The position numbers were made by a program, and so were the translations under genes. Of a DNA stretch of 64,000 nt, positions 12,091 through 24,240 are shown in pieces. The notes under the pieces are model-generated. The model did no database searches. It was not told where the DNA came from and saw nothing but the letters and a program-made list of their open reading frames with translations. Numbering within the stretch: the stretch's first letter is position 1; each line of letters starts with the position of its first letter. The DNA comes from Nageia nagi (lineage: Eukaryota; Pinophyta): NCBI GenBank assembly GCA_050084985.1, contig JBITNC010000001.1, positions 19,406,001 through 19,470,000 on the forward strand, given 5' to 3'.

Positions 12091-13259
12091 CTATTTAGAT
12101 TTAAGTTCAAGAGGAAATAAAGCCACTTACTTGAAAAAGTGAGTACAATAATACCGTTCACCAAGTAGGATTTAAAATAATAGATTTTTTCTCAAAACTC
12201 CACAAATGAGCTAATAACAAATACCAATCAAACTATAGACTTATCAAAATTTTAAAACTACAAAGCTAATCCTCCACTAAGATATAACTCATATGGGTTC
12301 CTTTAAGGGAGGAAAAATCACTCCCATGACTTCACCATATAAGAGAAAAATATTCATGCCAAATTATTCACCAAAGAAACTATCAAACTTCTTAATAATA
12401 TTCATGGGGCTTCTTACAAAAAATGCTAGTGTACCTATGCAAGGGTACATGCTTACACAAGAGAGTGAAGGCTTATATATGGTGGAAACTAAGTGAGGGT
12501 AATTTCACTCCCTCCACTCTCTTCACAATTGAGGGTCTATTTCCTCTTCTCTTCATCTCTATAAAAAATTTCAAAAAATGCAAATGAAATGTGTCTCTTC
12601 TCCTCTCCTCTATAAAATATTTCAAAAAATGCAAGTGAAATGTATCTCCTCTCTCTCCTTCATCCTTAGCCTTGGTAAACTTGAAATGCTTGATAACTTT
12701 CTATGTGCCCACCTTTAAGTTTCCTTATGCAAGATTTGTTTTGGTTCACTTTAAGGGGCAATTTTAAACTACTTACATATGATTTATGTGGGATGTAAAA
12801 TATTACCCCCTAAAAATTGACTGTATAATCCATTTATTTCTTCCCACCTGTACCTTGCCATTTTTTTCATCTTTTTGAGGATGATTTTTGAGAGGTGGTT
12901 TAAAGCATCCTCTTAGTGATTTTATGAGGAAGGTTTAAAATTGCCCTATAAAAAAATGCCACTAAAACTGTAAATGGAAGCTATTTAAAATTATTTTTCA
13001 TAACTACCTCAAATTGCCTACTTGTAAATCCCATTTTGGTCTAGTAGAATAATATGAAAAATACATTAAATACATGTTGAGAAATAAATAGAGAGTCTAG
13101 GGGGCTCCAAAACTAAACTAGGTCACTCAAGAAACTCTTAAGATGTTGAGATATGATAGGGATACGACTATTGGTAGCCTTTTAGCCTAAATATAATTAT
13201 TGATGGCCCTATTTTAATGGGTTTTAAACTTGCTTTGAATTGCAGGGGCTATTTGGTGA
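12091..13259. other. Unassigned sequence with a short duplication
   Basis: No recognisable gene. A 51 bp direct duplication (ataaaa-atttcaaaaaatgcaa/gtgaaatgt) lies at about 12551-12652. The short ORF at 12293-12496 has no recognisable domain, and I do not call it. Confidence 0.4.
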
Positions 13260-13450
13260 GTTTAGGAACTTTTTCATTTAATTTGATTCTCTTGCTTTAG
13301 ATAAAAATAATTTTTATTTTAGATTTTTAATGATATTCTTGATATCTTTACCTTACAATAATGATCTTTAGATGTTCAAAAATAAGACCAAGGGAGATAT
13401 CTTAATATTTTTTGAATGATATAGTCGATTCTCATAGTTTACTATAACTT
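13260..13450. repeat. Old diverged LTR, first part (interrupted)
   Basis: This stretch (attcttgatatcttt ... caataatgatctttagatgtt ... gagatatctta) is similar, in the same order, to about 19740-19860. Its continuation lies on the other side of Copia-2, from 18447. It appears to be one LTR of an older element that Copia-2 inserted into. Confidence 0.5.
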
Positions 13451-13698
13451 TGTTAGACACCTAATCCTTATGGATTATAGTATATATAATATAGTAGTAT
13501 TTACTTACTATATTTAGTAACTTCATCTATAGGAATTTACTTATTTTTTAGGTGTAATAAGGAAGCACATATGAAGAGTCCATGTGTAATCCAAAGGTCA
13601 TCCATGGAGGTGAGTATGTAAAGTCATATTATGATGTATTTATTCACATATCAAAGCTACTATAATGCTTTTTGATCTTGGAGTTATTTGATCTGACA
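13451..13698 (+). repeat. 5' LTR of Copia-2
   Basis: This 248 bp repeat is the partner of 18199-18446, with the same length and only substitutions visible. It is followed at 13700-13712 by TAGTATTAGATCC, which matches the iMet primer site TGGTATCAGAGCC except for a few mainly transition changes. Confidence 0.94.
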
Positions 13699-13712
13699 TT
13701 AGTATTAGATCC

Positions 13713-14840
13713 ATGAGATCAAAACTCTTTAACTCCATGAAAATCAAAGAGTAAACTTTATCCAAAGTTTTTTTGAAATATTTGCTCTACATTTTTTGCA
13801 AACTTTATTTCTCAAAATCTATTTGTAATCTCATAATTGGATTCCTCTCATCATTTCGATTGATTTGATATATAACATAACCTATTTTGGAGCAAAAATG
13901 GTGAAGTTGTGTGCATTTAAAGTTTTAGTTTGTATGGAGTGGTTTTGAAATTGATTCATGATTTTCAAGAGAATTTTTGAGGTCATTTGGTGGTTTATTT
14001 TTAAAAAATTATGAATGTTTGAAAAGCTCTATTGTGAAGGAGAAGACTCAAACCCTAGAGAAGATTATTATTTGCAAACACGATGCCATCATGTGGAGAT
14101 CAATATTGATCCCTTCACATCGTGAGTTTTTGGGAAATAATACCATCTTCCTTGCTCGTTGCTAAGGATTCAACACACTTGCATTTTCACTCTCACTCAT
14201 GTGTTTCCATCCTCCCAAGCTTGATAACCTTTACCATTTAAACCCTAACCCAAACTACCCCCACATGCCATCATGTTGTAGCCCTACTAGTCCAATGTGT
14301 GCCACCATGTTTCCAACCCCATGCACACTTCTTGTGTACCACCTCCACCTTTGTATTGTATTTCAACTAGAACTTGCCATCTCATACATGTTTCGTGTAC
14401 TTGAACATACTTGTAGTTCGTGCACTTGATACCTCTCTACTTCCTTCACCATATGGCCCTTAGTATGCATGTGCATTTGCTCAACTCTCAATCATTACAT
14501 GCCCATTCATCTACACTAATGCTTGACTCCTTAGTACCGTATCATCCAACTTGAATACTAACTCTACACCCACTTGCTTCTACCATGTCAATGCCATGTG
14601 TTTTCCCAATCACCTATCCAATCAGCACCATGTCAACATCACCTCAACCACCACATCAATGCCACATCATTCTATCACATTAGCACCTAGTTAGTGCCTT
14701 GCCATGTTAGCACCTGCCCTTGCCATGTCAACCTACTCTGCATAATCAATACTTTGTATGAAAAAATACCATTGTAAGAATCTTGATTCTACTCACTATG
14801 TTATAGTTCATTTTAACATTACAATTGAAAATTTCATCTT
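13713..14840 (+). other. Gag position of Copia-2, occupied by non-gag C-rich DNA
   Basis: This is where gag should lie, but no capsid motif or zinc knuckle can be read in any plus frame. From about 14190 to 14750 the plus strand is unusually C-rich, with repeated phrases such as ccatgtcaacatcacc, ccacatcaatgccacatca and gccatgttagcacc. It looks like foreign or captured sequence, or a very decayed gag; I cannot tell which. Confidence 0.5.
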
Positions 14841-14846
14841 AGGAAG

Positions 14847-17800
14847 ATGCATGGTTGCTTAATACTAGTACAACATGTCACATGTAATTTTGATGGTACT
14901 TCTTTGAGGAGATGAATACTAACATTGATGGTGTGATATACTTTACTAATAGATCCAATATCAAACCTTCAAGTATTATTATTGTGAGACTTAAATTTCT
15001 AGGCCTTCCAAATATGCTTCTTTGTGAGGTGCTCTACCTTCTGAAACTATGAAGGAACTTGTTATATCTTATGCTCATTCATTAATAAGGATACTCAATT
15101 CATATGTTCGATGGTAAAGTGGAGATAAGGAGGTCTTTTGACAATAAAGTGATGATAACTGATAGGGAGGATGAGAAGCTATTGAAGTTACATAAGAGTT
15201 CTACTAGATCAAGAAATTTTTCTTACCTCATACATCAAGAAAAATGTACTCTCTCATCTATTCTTTTTTGGCATGGAATATTTTACCATATTAATTTTGA
15301 TGATCTTTGTTTGTTGAAATGGAGAGATTTTTTAGGATTACCTACTATTCCTAGGAGCATAGAATCTTGTGAAGCATGTATCCTAGAAAAGCACAACAAA
15401 TAACCTTTTTCTAATTCAAAATTTAGAGGATATAGAAAATTAAAACTCATACAATTTGATTTATGTGGACCATTGCCTATCTATTTTTCTACTAGAAATA
15501 AATATATCATGACTCTCATAGATGATTACACTAAGATGTGTTGGGTGTATTTGTTGAAGAACAAGTTTAAATATTTTGAAAAGTTTAAGCAATTTCATGT
15601 GATGATTGAGAAAGAGGATTACACTCATATTGGTACACTTCATTATGATAATGGAGGTGAATACACGTCAACTAAATTCAAACATTATCTTAATCAATAT
15701 GGAATCAAACACCAAAAAATTATTCCCTATAATTTACAATAGAATGGTGTAGCTAAGAGGATGAATAAAACCTTGTTGAATATGATATGGCAATGTTGTT
15801 CTTCAAGAATGTGAAAATGATATTTTAGGGTGATGTAGTTCTTTATGCACTGTATGTTAAAAATAGATTCCCATCTCATGCTCTTGATAACAAGACTCTA
15901 TATGAAAAGTGGTTTGGTCATGTTCCTTTGATTTGATATCTCAGGATTTTTAGTTTCAACTGTTATGCCCTAGTCCCTAAAGAATAAGAAATAAACTTGG
16001 TGTCAGGAGTTGAAAATGTATTTTCTTAGGGTGCTCAGATACTAACAAGGGCTATAAGATTTATGAAAAGGTAAACAAGAATTTTCTCTTTGCAAGGGAC
16101 ATCATTTTTCTAGAATGTTCCAAGAGTGACTTGACTATTGTGTGATAACTTGATCACCTTGATAGGTTTACCCATGGAAAGCATTTCTTTGAAACTGATT
16201 ATGAGATTCCAAATCTTGAGGGAGGGATCCTTTTATTGGACCAATATTTGGAATCTAGATCACTTGTGCCTATCTTAGAAGTACCTGATCCAACAACAAC
16301 ACCTATTCTAGTAGCACAAGCACCTCCTCCATGAAAATAAGATCCTTCCTCTTCAATAGTTCTAGCAACTCATTTGGATGATGTGATTGATGGGATTGGT
16401 AGGTTGAGTATTGAAGGGAATGAAGAACCTCCTCAGCTTGTTGAGCAACTAGAAACATCATAGATGATTCCTAAGTGGCTCTCCAAAATAATTGAGAGTG
16501 TTCATCTTGATGAAGTTAGAAAGATGATAACTAGAAGTTCCTACATAGAAAGATTAAAATATAAAGAAATATAGGATTTAGATTCATGTGATAATATTAA
16601 TGATATAGAATGTTCATTTGATTATGAATTGAATTTCTTTGTTGATTGTGAGCTAACTTCTTTTAAAGAAGCTTTTTATCATAATATTTGGAAAGATGTT
16701 ATGAAGAAGGAGTATGATGCTCTCATCAAGAATGAGACTTGGAATTTGGTGGATCCTCCATGTGGAATCAAACCTATTAGATGCAAGTGGGTCTACAAAA
16801 ATAAGTAAATATCAAATGATTCACTTGAGAAACACAAAGCGAGGCTTATGGCTAAGGGTTTTGCATAGAAACAAGGTATTGACTATGATGAGATATTTTC
16901 TCCTACAACTAAATGGGCTACTATTCATTCTTTATTGGCAATGTCAACTCAACATGGATGGAAAGTTCACTAGATGGATGAGAAGATTGCTTTCTTGAAT
17001 GGTGATTTGAAAGAGAATGTGTACATGAACAACTAGAAGGATTTCCAATGTAGGATTGGGAACATAAAGTTTGCAAGCTCATCAAGTCCTTATATGGCCT
17101 AAAATAAGCTCCTCATGCTTGGTAGGAAAACCTACTGAGTATCTAAAGTGAAGATTAACTTTGAACACTTTAATCTTGATGATGTAACTTTGTTTATCAG
17201 AAAAGTTGGTAAATTTATTATATATCTTGTGGTGTATGTAGATGATCTTTTGATAATAGGGAACAATAAAAGTTACATTGCATCCGTGAAATAAGATTTG
17301 AAGAAAGGCTTTGAAATGACATATATGGAACATCTTCATTACTATTTGCATGTTGAAGTGACACAAAAATCAAGGTTACATTTTTATTTCCCAAAGAAAG
17401 TACAATGGAGAGTTGTTGAATAGGTTTGACATGACAAATTGTAATCCTCTTTCCACTCCAATGGAATAAAATTTGAAGTTGAAATCTATTGAAGGGAATG
17501 CATTTGAGGATATAATAAAGTATATACAACTTGTAGGAAGTCTCATTTATCTAACCACATCTAGACTAAATATTTCATTTGTGGTTGGAATTCTCTCTTG
17601 GTTTATACAAAAACCATGTGAAGGGCATTGGAATGCAACAAAAAGAGTTCTTAGATATATTTGAAAGGAACTCAAGAATTAAGGCTCAAGTATTCCAAGG
17701 TGAGAGACTTCAAATTGATTGGGTATACAAATTCATACTTTGATGATGAAAAAATGGAGTTTTGACTTTAGGATATGTCATGAGTCTTGGATTAGTAGCT

Positions 17801-18130
17801 ATCTCTTAGAGATCATAAAAATAATCCATTTCAGTAGATTCCACTATAAAGGTGAAGTATGTGGCTATTGTAGAGGTAACAAAGGAGATTGTATGGATCA
17901 GGTAGATATTAGAAGATTTGTAAGAAAAATAGGTGCATCTAATTCCACTTCTGATTAATAATATTTTTACAATTCAATTAACCAAGAACCCAAAGTTTCA
18001 TGATTGAAAAAAGTACATCAACACAAAGTATCATTTGATTTGACATCATGTAGAGGTCAAAACAATTCAATTAAGATATTATTCCACATATACGTAAACA
18101 ACAAACATCTTGAACACTAAGGCACTTAGA
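14847..18130 (+). pseudogene. Copia-2 pol (protease-integrase-RT-RNase H)
   Basis: The protease core reads WLLNTSTTCHM near 14851, with Asn where the catalytic Asp of DSGA should be. The pre-integrase WH...CxxC region lies at 15104-15400. The integrase core at about 15473-15800 keeps TLIDDYT and HYDNGGEY, but the catalytic Glu of the NGVAERxN motif is Lys (AKRMNK, about 15750). RT begins near 16650 (IWKDVMKKEYDALIKNETW), with FLNGDL near 16995 and an intact YVDDLLI near 17235. RNase H follows from about 17470 to 18100. At least three frameshifts and many stops. Confidence 0.92.
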
Positions 18131-18198
18131 TGATAAAAGTTTGAGAAGTAAAGGAAGATGCTTGGACTTATTAAAATCCCTTCAGATTAAGGGGGGAA

Positions 18199-18446
18199 TG
18201 TTAGACACCTAATCCTTAGGGATTATGGTATATATAATAAAGTAGTATTTACTTACTATATTTATTAAATTCAGCTATAGGAATTTACTAGGTTTTTAGG
18301 GGTAATAAGGAAGTGCATATGAAGAGGCCATGTATAATCCAAAGGTCACCCATGGAGGTGAATATGTAAAGTCATATTTTGATGTATTTATTCACACATC
18401 AAAGCTAATACAATGCTTTTTGATATTGGAGTTATTTGACCTAACA
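18199..18446 (+). repeat. 3' LTR of Copia-2, with polypurine tract
   Basis: This 248 bp repeat starts TGTTAGACACC and ends CTAACA. The preceding bases 18188-18198 (AAGGGGGGAA) are a typical polypurine tract that primes plus-strand DNA. The AACTT duplication follows. Confidence 0.95.
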
Positions 18447-18690
18447 AACTTAATCTCCAAAGAGAGAAATTATTTGAAATCCTTTTTAATTTTATTTTTA
18501 TACCTTACAAAATAAGAAGAGAGATACACATTAGATGATATTCCCATAATTTAAGAATAATTCTATTAGAATCTTGATAATTATTTAAATTCATTTTAGA
18601 TACTTAAATTATGATTTTTAATAAATCAAAAATTAAAATTAGGTATCTACAAAATCATCTAAAATTTAAGTATTTCAATTTTGGTTGTTA
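18447..18690. repeat. Old diverged LTR, second part
   Basis: This continues 13260-13450 across Copia-2. It shares with about 19880-20060 the ordered phrases ttttatacctt-caaaa, attagaatc/tt, and tttttaat-aatcaaaaat-aa-tttta. Together with the other copy it brackets a Gypsy protease scrap. Confidence 0.5.
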
Positions 18691-18699
18691 CATATCAAT

Positions 18700-18890
18700 A
18701 TTTAAATGTATCATCATCTACCACAACTTTGTAAACCTTCCCATCATGCTTAAATTCTATACATCTGTTCAATGTAGAATAAATAGCTTCCATAGCATGA
18801 ATCCAAGGTGTTCCTAAAAGTAGATTATAGGGAAGTTCTCCTTGCATAATGTAGCAATGTGACCCAATAATTTTGAGACCTAATTGAAAA
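18700..18890 (-). pseudogene. Ty3/Gypsy protease fragment
   Basis: On the minus strand, 18787-18845 reads GELPYNLLLGTPWIHAMEA. This is the C-terminal protease signature (LLLGRPWIH-type) of plant Gypsy elements. It continues into a lysine-rich segment (KFKHDGKVYKV-like). It is a small remnant of the internal region of an old element, probably the one whose diverged LTRs lie on each side. Confidence 0.75.
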
Positions 18891-19689
18891 GGTAATATTA
18901 TGATCCATCATATTATTTTTTTTCATTATTGAACCCTATTGACCAATTTGATGATTTTAATAATTTCATTCATTATGGTTCTTTCCTACAAATGAGAGTA
19001 AAGAGACAAAAAAATAAGATAAGAAAATGTTGAATAATAAAGGATAGAACATAATGTAATTTGAAAATAAGGAGGTATCTTGGTATTAATAGTATTCAAT
19101 TTAATTTTTTAAGAGTTTATCCAATCTACTGGTTTTCTATTAAAAGAGTATAATAATCATTAATAAGGTATTATTTACAATTCTAATTCTACTATATCTC
19201 AATCTATTCTCTTGATTATCGATAATTGGGTTTTGTTCACCTTAATTTATTATTATCATTTGTATGTTATTTGGTCATTTGAGAAGGTATGATGATTCAC
19301 TATATAAGGTGACAATTTGTAGTAGATGTGGTGATTTGGTCTGTAATTCTTTAGTTCCACTAATAACTAATTATTCTCTATCCTTAATCTTATCATTAAT
19401 TACCAAAATCTATCTTTGATCTTCATATTGCTAAATTATTAAATATTCTCCATGCCATAAAAGTTTTATCAAATCATCATAGAATTGGTGAATCGTCAAA
19501 ATATCATAATTTACCTTTTTATTGATTTTTGATTAGAATTCTCTCATGAACTAATAAAATCCTTAATTTTTATGTTTTATTGTTGAATTGGTTGTAGCTT
19601 CCCTTCCTTAAATATTTACAAAATTGAGTTGAGAAAATATTTAATCCTAAACTTGTATCTAACAATGTCCTTTTGACTCCAAATAATTT
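18891..19689. other. Unassigned AT-rich sequence
   Basis: No readable coding frame. It is probably decayed internal sequence of the old element between the two diverged LTR copies. Confidence 0.35.
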
Positions 19690-20075
19690 AAATATATTTA
19701 TTTGAATATACAATGCCAAGCTTTGATCAATAATATCTTTATAAGATTATTAATGAATCTCTTGATGTCTTAGCTTTGCAATGATGATCTTCAAATGTTT
19801 GAAAGCATGTAAGAGAGATCTTGAATCTTTTCAAAGAGAATACTTATCACAAAAGAGAATTGATGATTTAAAATGATCTTAGAACCTCCTTTTATACCTT
19901 GCAAAAGAAATTTAAAAAGAACGAATATTAACCAACCTTATCTTAAAATTAGAATATACTTTATTGAAATTCTCTTAAATAAATTAAAATTTTTAGATAT
20001 ATGTAAATTTTAATTTTTAATGAATCAAAAATCAATTTTAGATGTCTATGGAATCTATATTTAACATATTCGCGA
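19690..20075. repeat. Old diverged LTR, partner copy
   Basis: Similar in order and content to 13260-13450 plus 18447-18690 (tcttgatgtctt, caatgatgatcttcaaatgtt, ttttataccttgcaaaa, tttttaatgaatcaaaaatca). Exact ends cannot be set by eye. Confidence 0.5.
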
Positions 20076-21039
20076 CATTTATATATTTATTCATATCTTA
20101 CAATACATAAGTTCAGATCTCAAAATTTAAATACAAATATTTAAAACATAGTAATTAAGTTTGACTTTATATAGGCAACAAAGAGATTAGCATGGGTAAG
20201 AAACCTTGATCAATTTTATCAATTAACTATAGAGAGAGAATAAATTCAAGAGGTATATTTAGATAAAAGACTTTCCTTCCACTTTGTAATAACACATATT
20301 TAATTGAAGACTTTGCTTCATTTTATTAAAAATGTTAAATATTATCTTATAGTAAAAACTTTATAAAATTGATATTAAAAAAAAAATTGAAGATATGATT
20401 TATAATTAAAAAGTAAAGTAACATATGCTATACATGAAAAGAGTTACAATTAATTAATCATTTATAGTAATTTTTCAGAAACTATTCAAATATTTATATG
20501 GAAATCTTAAATCTTTAAATAAGATAATGTTTTACAGTAATTTTAATTAAAAATAAAATAAAAATGCTTAAAAATAAAATTATATATATTTTATATATTA
20601 AACAAATTGTACATAACAGATGTAGATAATGAAACTGTAAGAAAATCATAAAATACCATCTCTAGTAAAGTACAAACAATTACTTATTGTTATAAACTAA
20701 GACCATAAAAAGTAATCTACAAATACAGTAAAAACATATTTATTTAAATATAATTGAATCGAAAACCTAGCTCAAATAAAAATTAGAGCCATTATTGTTA
20801 AATAATGATTTTCTAAATGCATTCACAAATTGTTTGAAAGCTGATATTACATCATAATTTTCAATTATATTTTACTAAAATTTAAAATAAAATACCAATA
20901 TAAAGAACACATAACTATTAAAAAAACGCAGTACTATTAAAAAGCCACATTGCATGATGATCTTCTAACAATGGAAGATAAAACTCACTGTCTGTAAGCC
21001 AACGGTCTCTAACAAGATAAGAAAATAACTCAATCTATC
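20076..21039. other. Very AT-rich spacer downstream of the F-box-like gene
   Basis: Mostly A/T with no coding frame. It would contain the 3' UTR of the minus-strand gene ending at 21040. I cannot identify a convincing polyadenylation signal close to the stop. Confidence 0.4.
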
Positions 21040-22158
21040 TTAAACCACACTAGGTTGATGCTTATAGTCAAATGCCTTCAGATTTGTGCACCCTGGAGCC
21101 AAATCACAGCTTGGAAAAGTATAGAAGATCTTCTTCACATAATCATAAGCACGCCCACATCCATACTTGACATCATACACCGCAAAGCAATTTCCAAACT
21201 GTGCCAAATCATAATTGTCATTCATTCTCAATCCCCACATAGCCCTCGGAAACTCCACTTCCAACTCCATCACAAGTCCATCACCAATTCTATCCAACCT
21301 CCAAAGCCCAATTCTTCTTTCACTAGTTATGAGGTTTTCTGTCTCAACCTTTTTAACAAAACCAGACATAATAAACAATTTCTCATTGCAGGCAAACAAG
21401 GCAGGGCTTGTTTGCCTGTATTTTTCCTTGTTGCCTCTCATCAACCACATCCATTCAATATTGATAGAAGGACTATTCACAATGGGAACCTCATACCAAC
21501 TATCATGATCCATATTATAGTTATGCTTCCAAATGACCAGAGGATTCCCATTCTTGAATCTTTCATCAAAACCCAGATGGTAAATAGCTCCTTTCAGTTT
21601 ACAGCTTGAAAGTGGGAGATTTTCATTGCTTATCCTTAAACATGTATCAGATCCCACAACCCATGAATCACTCTTATGTTTATCAAAATAATATGCGGTC
21701 ATATATGTCATAAATTCCCCGGGAGAGACATCCTGACCTCTTTGCGCAACCACCACAATCCTCAGATCTTCATCATTTGCAACTTCCATGTGTACCGACA
21801 ATATGAAGCAGTTAGAAAATATATCATTGTAACGAGGAATAAAGATTTTGGAACCTGTTCTAGGATTGCACACCATGAAGCACTTGATTTGCTTGAGATT
21901 GTAACATAGGTACCCGCCTGAGCATGTCACAATTTCATCCATCATTACAACTCCCCCTTCTCTGAACTGGTGCAAATTCTCCATTGGAATGTTGGGGAGA
22001 GTTAGATATTTTTGAGTAGCTTCATCAAACAGTTGAGGGCGTCCTAATTGTGTTTGGTCGTAGAGAAGACCATCGTGCAGATTTGATGAACTTCTGCTTT
22101 GATCATCCAATTCAATGGCTTGCAAATCCGAACTGCAGCTTTGGTTATCCAAATCCAT
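21040..22158 (-). CDS. F-box-associated/kelch-like protein without an F-box
   Basis: An intact single-exon ORF of 372 codons. The ATG at 22158 sits in a strong plant context (AACCATGG). Residues 1-30 are polar and contain an imperfect duplication (LDNQSCSS / LDDQSRSS). From about residue 35 the protein resembles the C-terminal beta-propeller of plant F-box/kelch proteins: FDEATQKYLTLP (about 44), a GGYLCYN...CNPRTGSKIFIP block (about 81-107), SPALFACNEKLFIMSG (about 254-269) and a LWRLDR segment (about 286). No LPxDLxxxIL F-box is visible in the ORF or just upstream. Family members with an F-box target substrates to SCF ubiquitin ligases; this one could be a truncated paralogue or a substrate-binding-only form. 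It has no close gene neighbours. The open frame and its composition argue that it is a real gene. Confidence 0.8.
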   Translation of the reverse strand: MDLDNQSCSSDLQAIELDDQSRSSSNLHDGLLYDQTQLGRPQLFDEATQKYLTLPNIPMENLHQFREGGVVMMDEIVTCSGGYLCYNLKQIKCFMVCNPRTGSKIFIPRYNDIFSNCFILSVHMEVANDEDLRIVVVAQRGQDVSPGEFMTYMTAYYFDKHKSDSWVVGSDTCLRISNENLPLSSCKLKGAIYHLGFDERFKNGNPLVIWKHNYNMDHDSWYEVPIVNSPSINIEWMWLMRGNKEKYRQTSPALFACNEKLFIMSGFVKKVETENLITSERRIGLWRLDRIGDGLVMELEVEFPRAMWGLRMNDNYDLAQFGNCFAVYDVKYGCGRAYDYVKKIFYTFPSCDLAPGCTNLKAFDYKHQPSVV

Positions 22159-23587
22159 GGTTTTTTGCAGATCCTTTGTCCCAATAACAATGGCTCCTCT
22201 CGATTCTTCCTCTTATTTTCTTTCCAGCATGACATATAAATAAGAAGATTGATATATGTTATACAAGTATTGGCCAAATATGTAGGAGCTTTTAAAGGGC
22301 AAGTAGTACTTCGTTCCTATTTTGAGCCTAGTAAGTGCTTTCTTCTAACACTCGATTATTTTTAACCACCCTAAATGCTTAACAAAAAAGTTAAATTAAA
22401 ATAAATCACCTACATCTAAATAAAATATACACAATTTTCATTTAATTCTTAAAATAACCAAATAACTTATCGTTTCTCACAAAGAGTTTTTCAAGAAGTG
22501 CTTTAATAAAGTTGAATATTTTATGTGTGAAGCAACATGCAGACAATCTATATTTAGTTTTTTACATTTAAAACAAGATTTAATTATAATTAACTTTTAG
22601 TATTTGAAATATATTAAGTGACTTCAAGTGAAATATTTGGTAAAATAATATTTTTATGTATGAAGTAAATTAAATTTATCTTTTTATATGCAAATAAAAT
22701 TATTTTTAGTTTATTATTTATATTAACTATGTACATCTTTGAAATTTTAACCTTATTAATTTCAATTAATGGTTTATGAATAAAATGTTTGATAAAATAG
22801 TACATAAAGGAAATCATATTTTTTATATTAAAAATTATTATTTAGTTTATTATTTATGAGATTGTTTAAATTTTTAATAAATATGATTTTTTATAATATT
22901 TTTTACTTGTTCAATAAGTTCTTTTATTTTTATTCATAGAAAAGTTTCATGATTTAAATTTATTTTATATTAATAAATAATTAAACTGTTCAATATAGAT
23001 AGATGAAGGAAAGGATTTAAAGCTCATTTAGTCTCATCATCTTATTAATACTTATAACATGGGTAAACTGTTTCATACAAAAAATGCTTGTATCACACAA
23101 TTTATCTCCTTTTCATCATTTATGTTATTCAAAAACCATAAATAGTTACCAATATCATCAAAAGACTTACAACATTCACTTATATTATTCAAATAGTTTT
23201 TAAAGAAGTGTCTCGTCATCTTTAAGTTTTATGCTTCCCTTTAAGTTTTATGCTTCGCATCATATTAAAGTATGATTTTACTTATCATTATCATAAAACA
23301 TTATATTAATTAAATATGTTTTTGTTACTTAGTTAACATTAATATAATACATAATTAGAGAACTCAACATTCATATAAAATGCCTTAGAGTAAAAATTGT
23401 ATTTACAAAATCCTAGGTAATTTATATTTGAATACCCAAAGATCTAGAGATCTTGCATCTCTTATAGGAAGTGTTAGGTTGGAAACTAAAATATGTTCAA
23501 TAAATGAAGGTCAATTCTTAGTGATAATGGATACATTATAACCTTCATTTTTTTTTATGAAAACTCCATATATTAATAAAATAAAAT
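22159..23587. other. Upstream region of the F-box-like gene, then AT-rich spacer
   Basis: The first 100-150 bases upstream of the minus-strand ATG hold AT-rich promoter-like segments (TTATTTATATG near 22231-22243; TATAACATATA near 22252-22264), but I cannot assign a single TATA box. Beyond about 22330 the sequence is AT-rich and non-coding in appearance. Confidence 0.35.
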
Positions 23588-24240
23588 CACTTTACAATAA
23601 AAAATGTATATGTAGATTGAACACACCCCAACGTTGGTTCATACTAACCCCTAAGGTTAGAAAAAAATCTTAATAAAGTCTCATAAACTCATAAATATAA
23701 TTCATTGGCCTCATAAATTACAACATAACATAGAAAATGCAAAGCATTAAATCATGTATAGGGTTGTGCATGCAAGTGGAGGTCCTTGTCATCACCAAGG
23801 GCCTACAACCATGGACTAGTTGCAAATGGAACAAGTCATCCTATCATATCATGTCCATGACCAATACTCAATATCACCCCATCTTATTGTAGGATACGAG
23901 GTTGTCATGCATACATCCTATTCCAATCCATGATGAGGTGAGTTGGCACTTCAAGAATTCTAGTATTGGATAGTTGGCAATAGTTGAGAACTAGATCACT
24001 TAGTGTATTAGGTTCATGTATGTGATGGAGAATATCGAATTGCATGAGACCTTGAATGCTCCTAAGAGAAATGATCAAGTGGTACTTGAATCATCGTACA
24101 AGAAGCATTCTCTAATAATTTAAAAATGTATGCAAATGCTCCAAATTCATTGCCACATTATCAACCTAAATGTATATCTCATGCTACACTTTTGGGATGA
24201 ACTTCTTGGGATACTTCTTAGGTGTCATGGCTCGCTTAAA
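23588..24240 (-). pseudogene. Unidentified protein pseudogene, frame-intact
   Basis: One minus-strand frame runs about 217 codons without a shift and reads like protein (for example KRAMTPKKYPKKFIPKV near 24235, IQGLMQFDILHHIHEP near 24045, VPTHLIMDWNRMYA near 23945 and ILSIGHGHDMIG near 23865). It is interrupted by roughly a dozen stop codons. I do not recognise the family. It may be a retroelement accessory ORF or a captured host gene. Frame conservation with many stops suggests loss by base substitution rather than indels. Confidence 0.45.

Larger units (their letters stand above)
13451..18446 (+). mobile_element. Copia-2: Ty1/Copia LTR retrotransposon, degenerate
   Basis: The element has 248 bp LTRs at both ends, each opening TGTTAG; the right one closes CTAACA and the left CTGACA. 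The target duplication AACTT lies at 13446-13450 and 18447-18451. A decayed iMet primer site follows the left LTR and a clean purine tract precedes the right one, so it lies on the plus strand. Protease, integrase, RT and RNase H fragments follow in Copia order from about 14.85 kb. No gag is recognisable in the 1.1 kb upstream. The ORFs are full of stops and frameshifts. Confidence 0.95.

Noticed and set aside
21055-21609. Plus-strand ORF of 184 codons opposite the F-box-like gene
   Set aside because: Shadow frame of the minus-strand gene; no recognisable domain.
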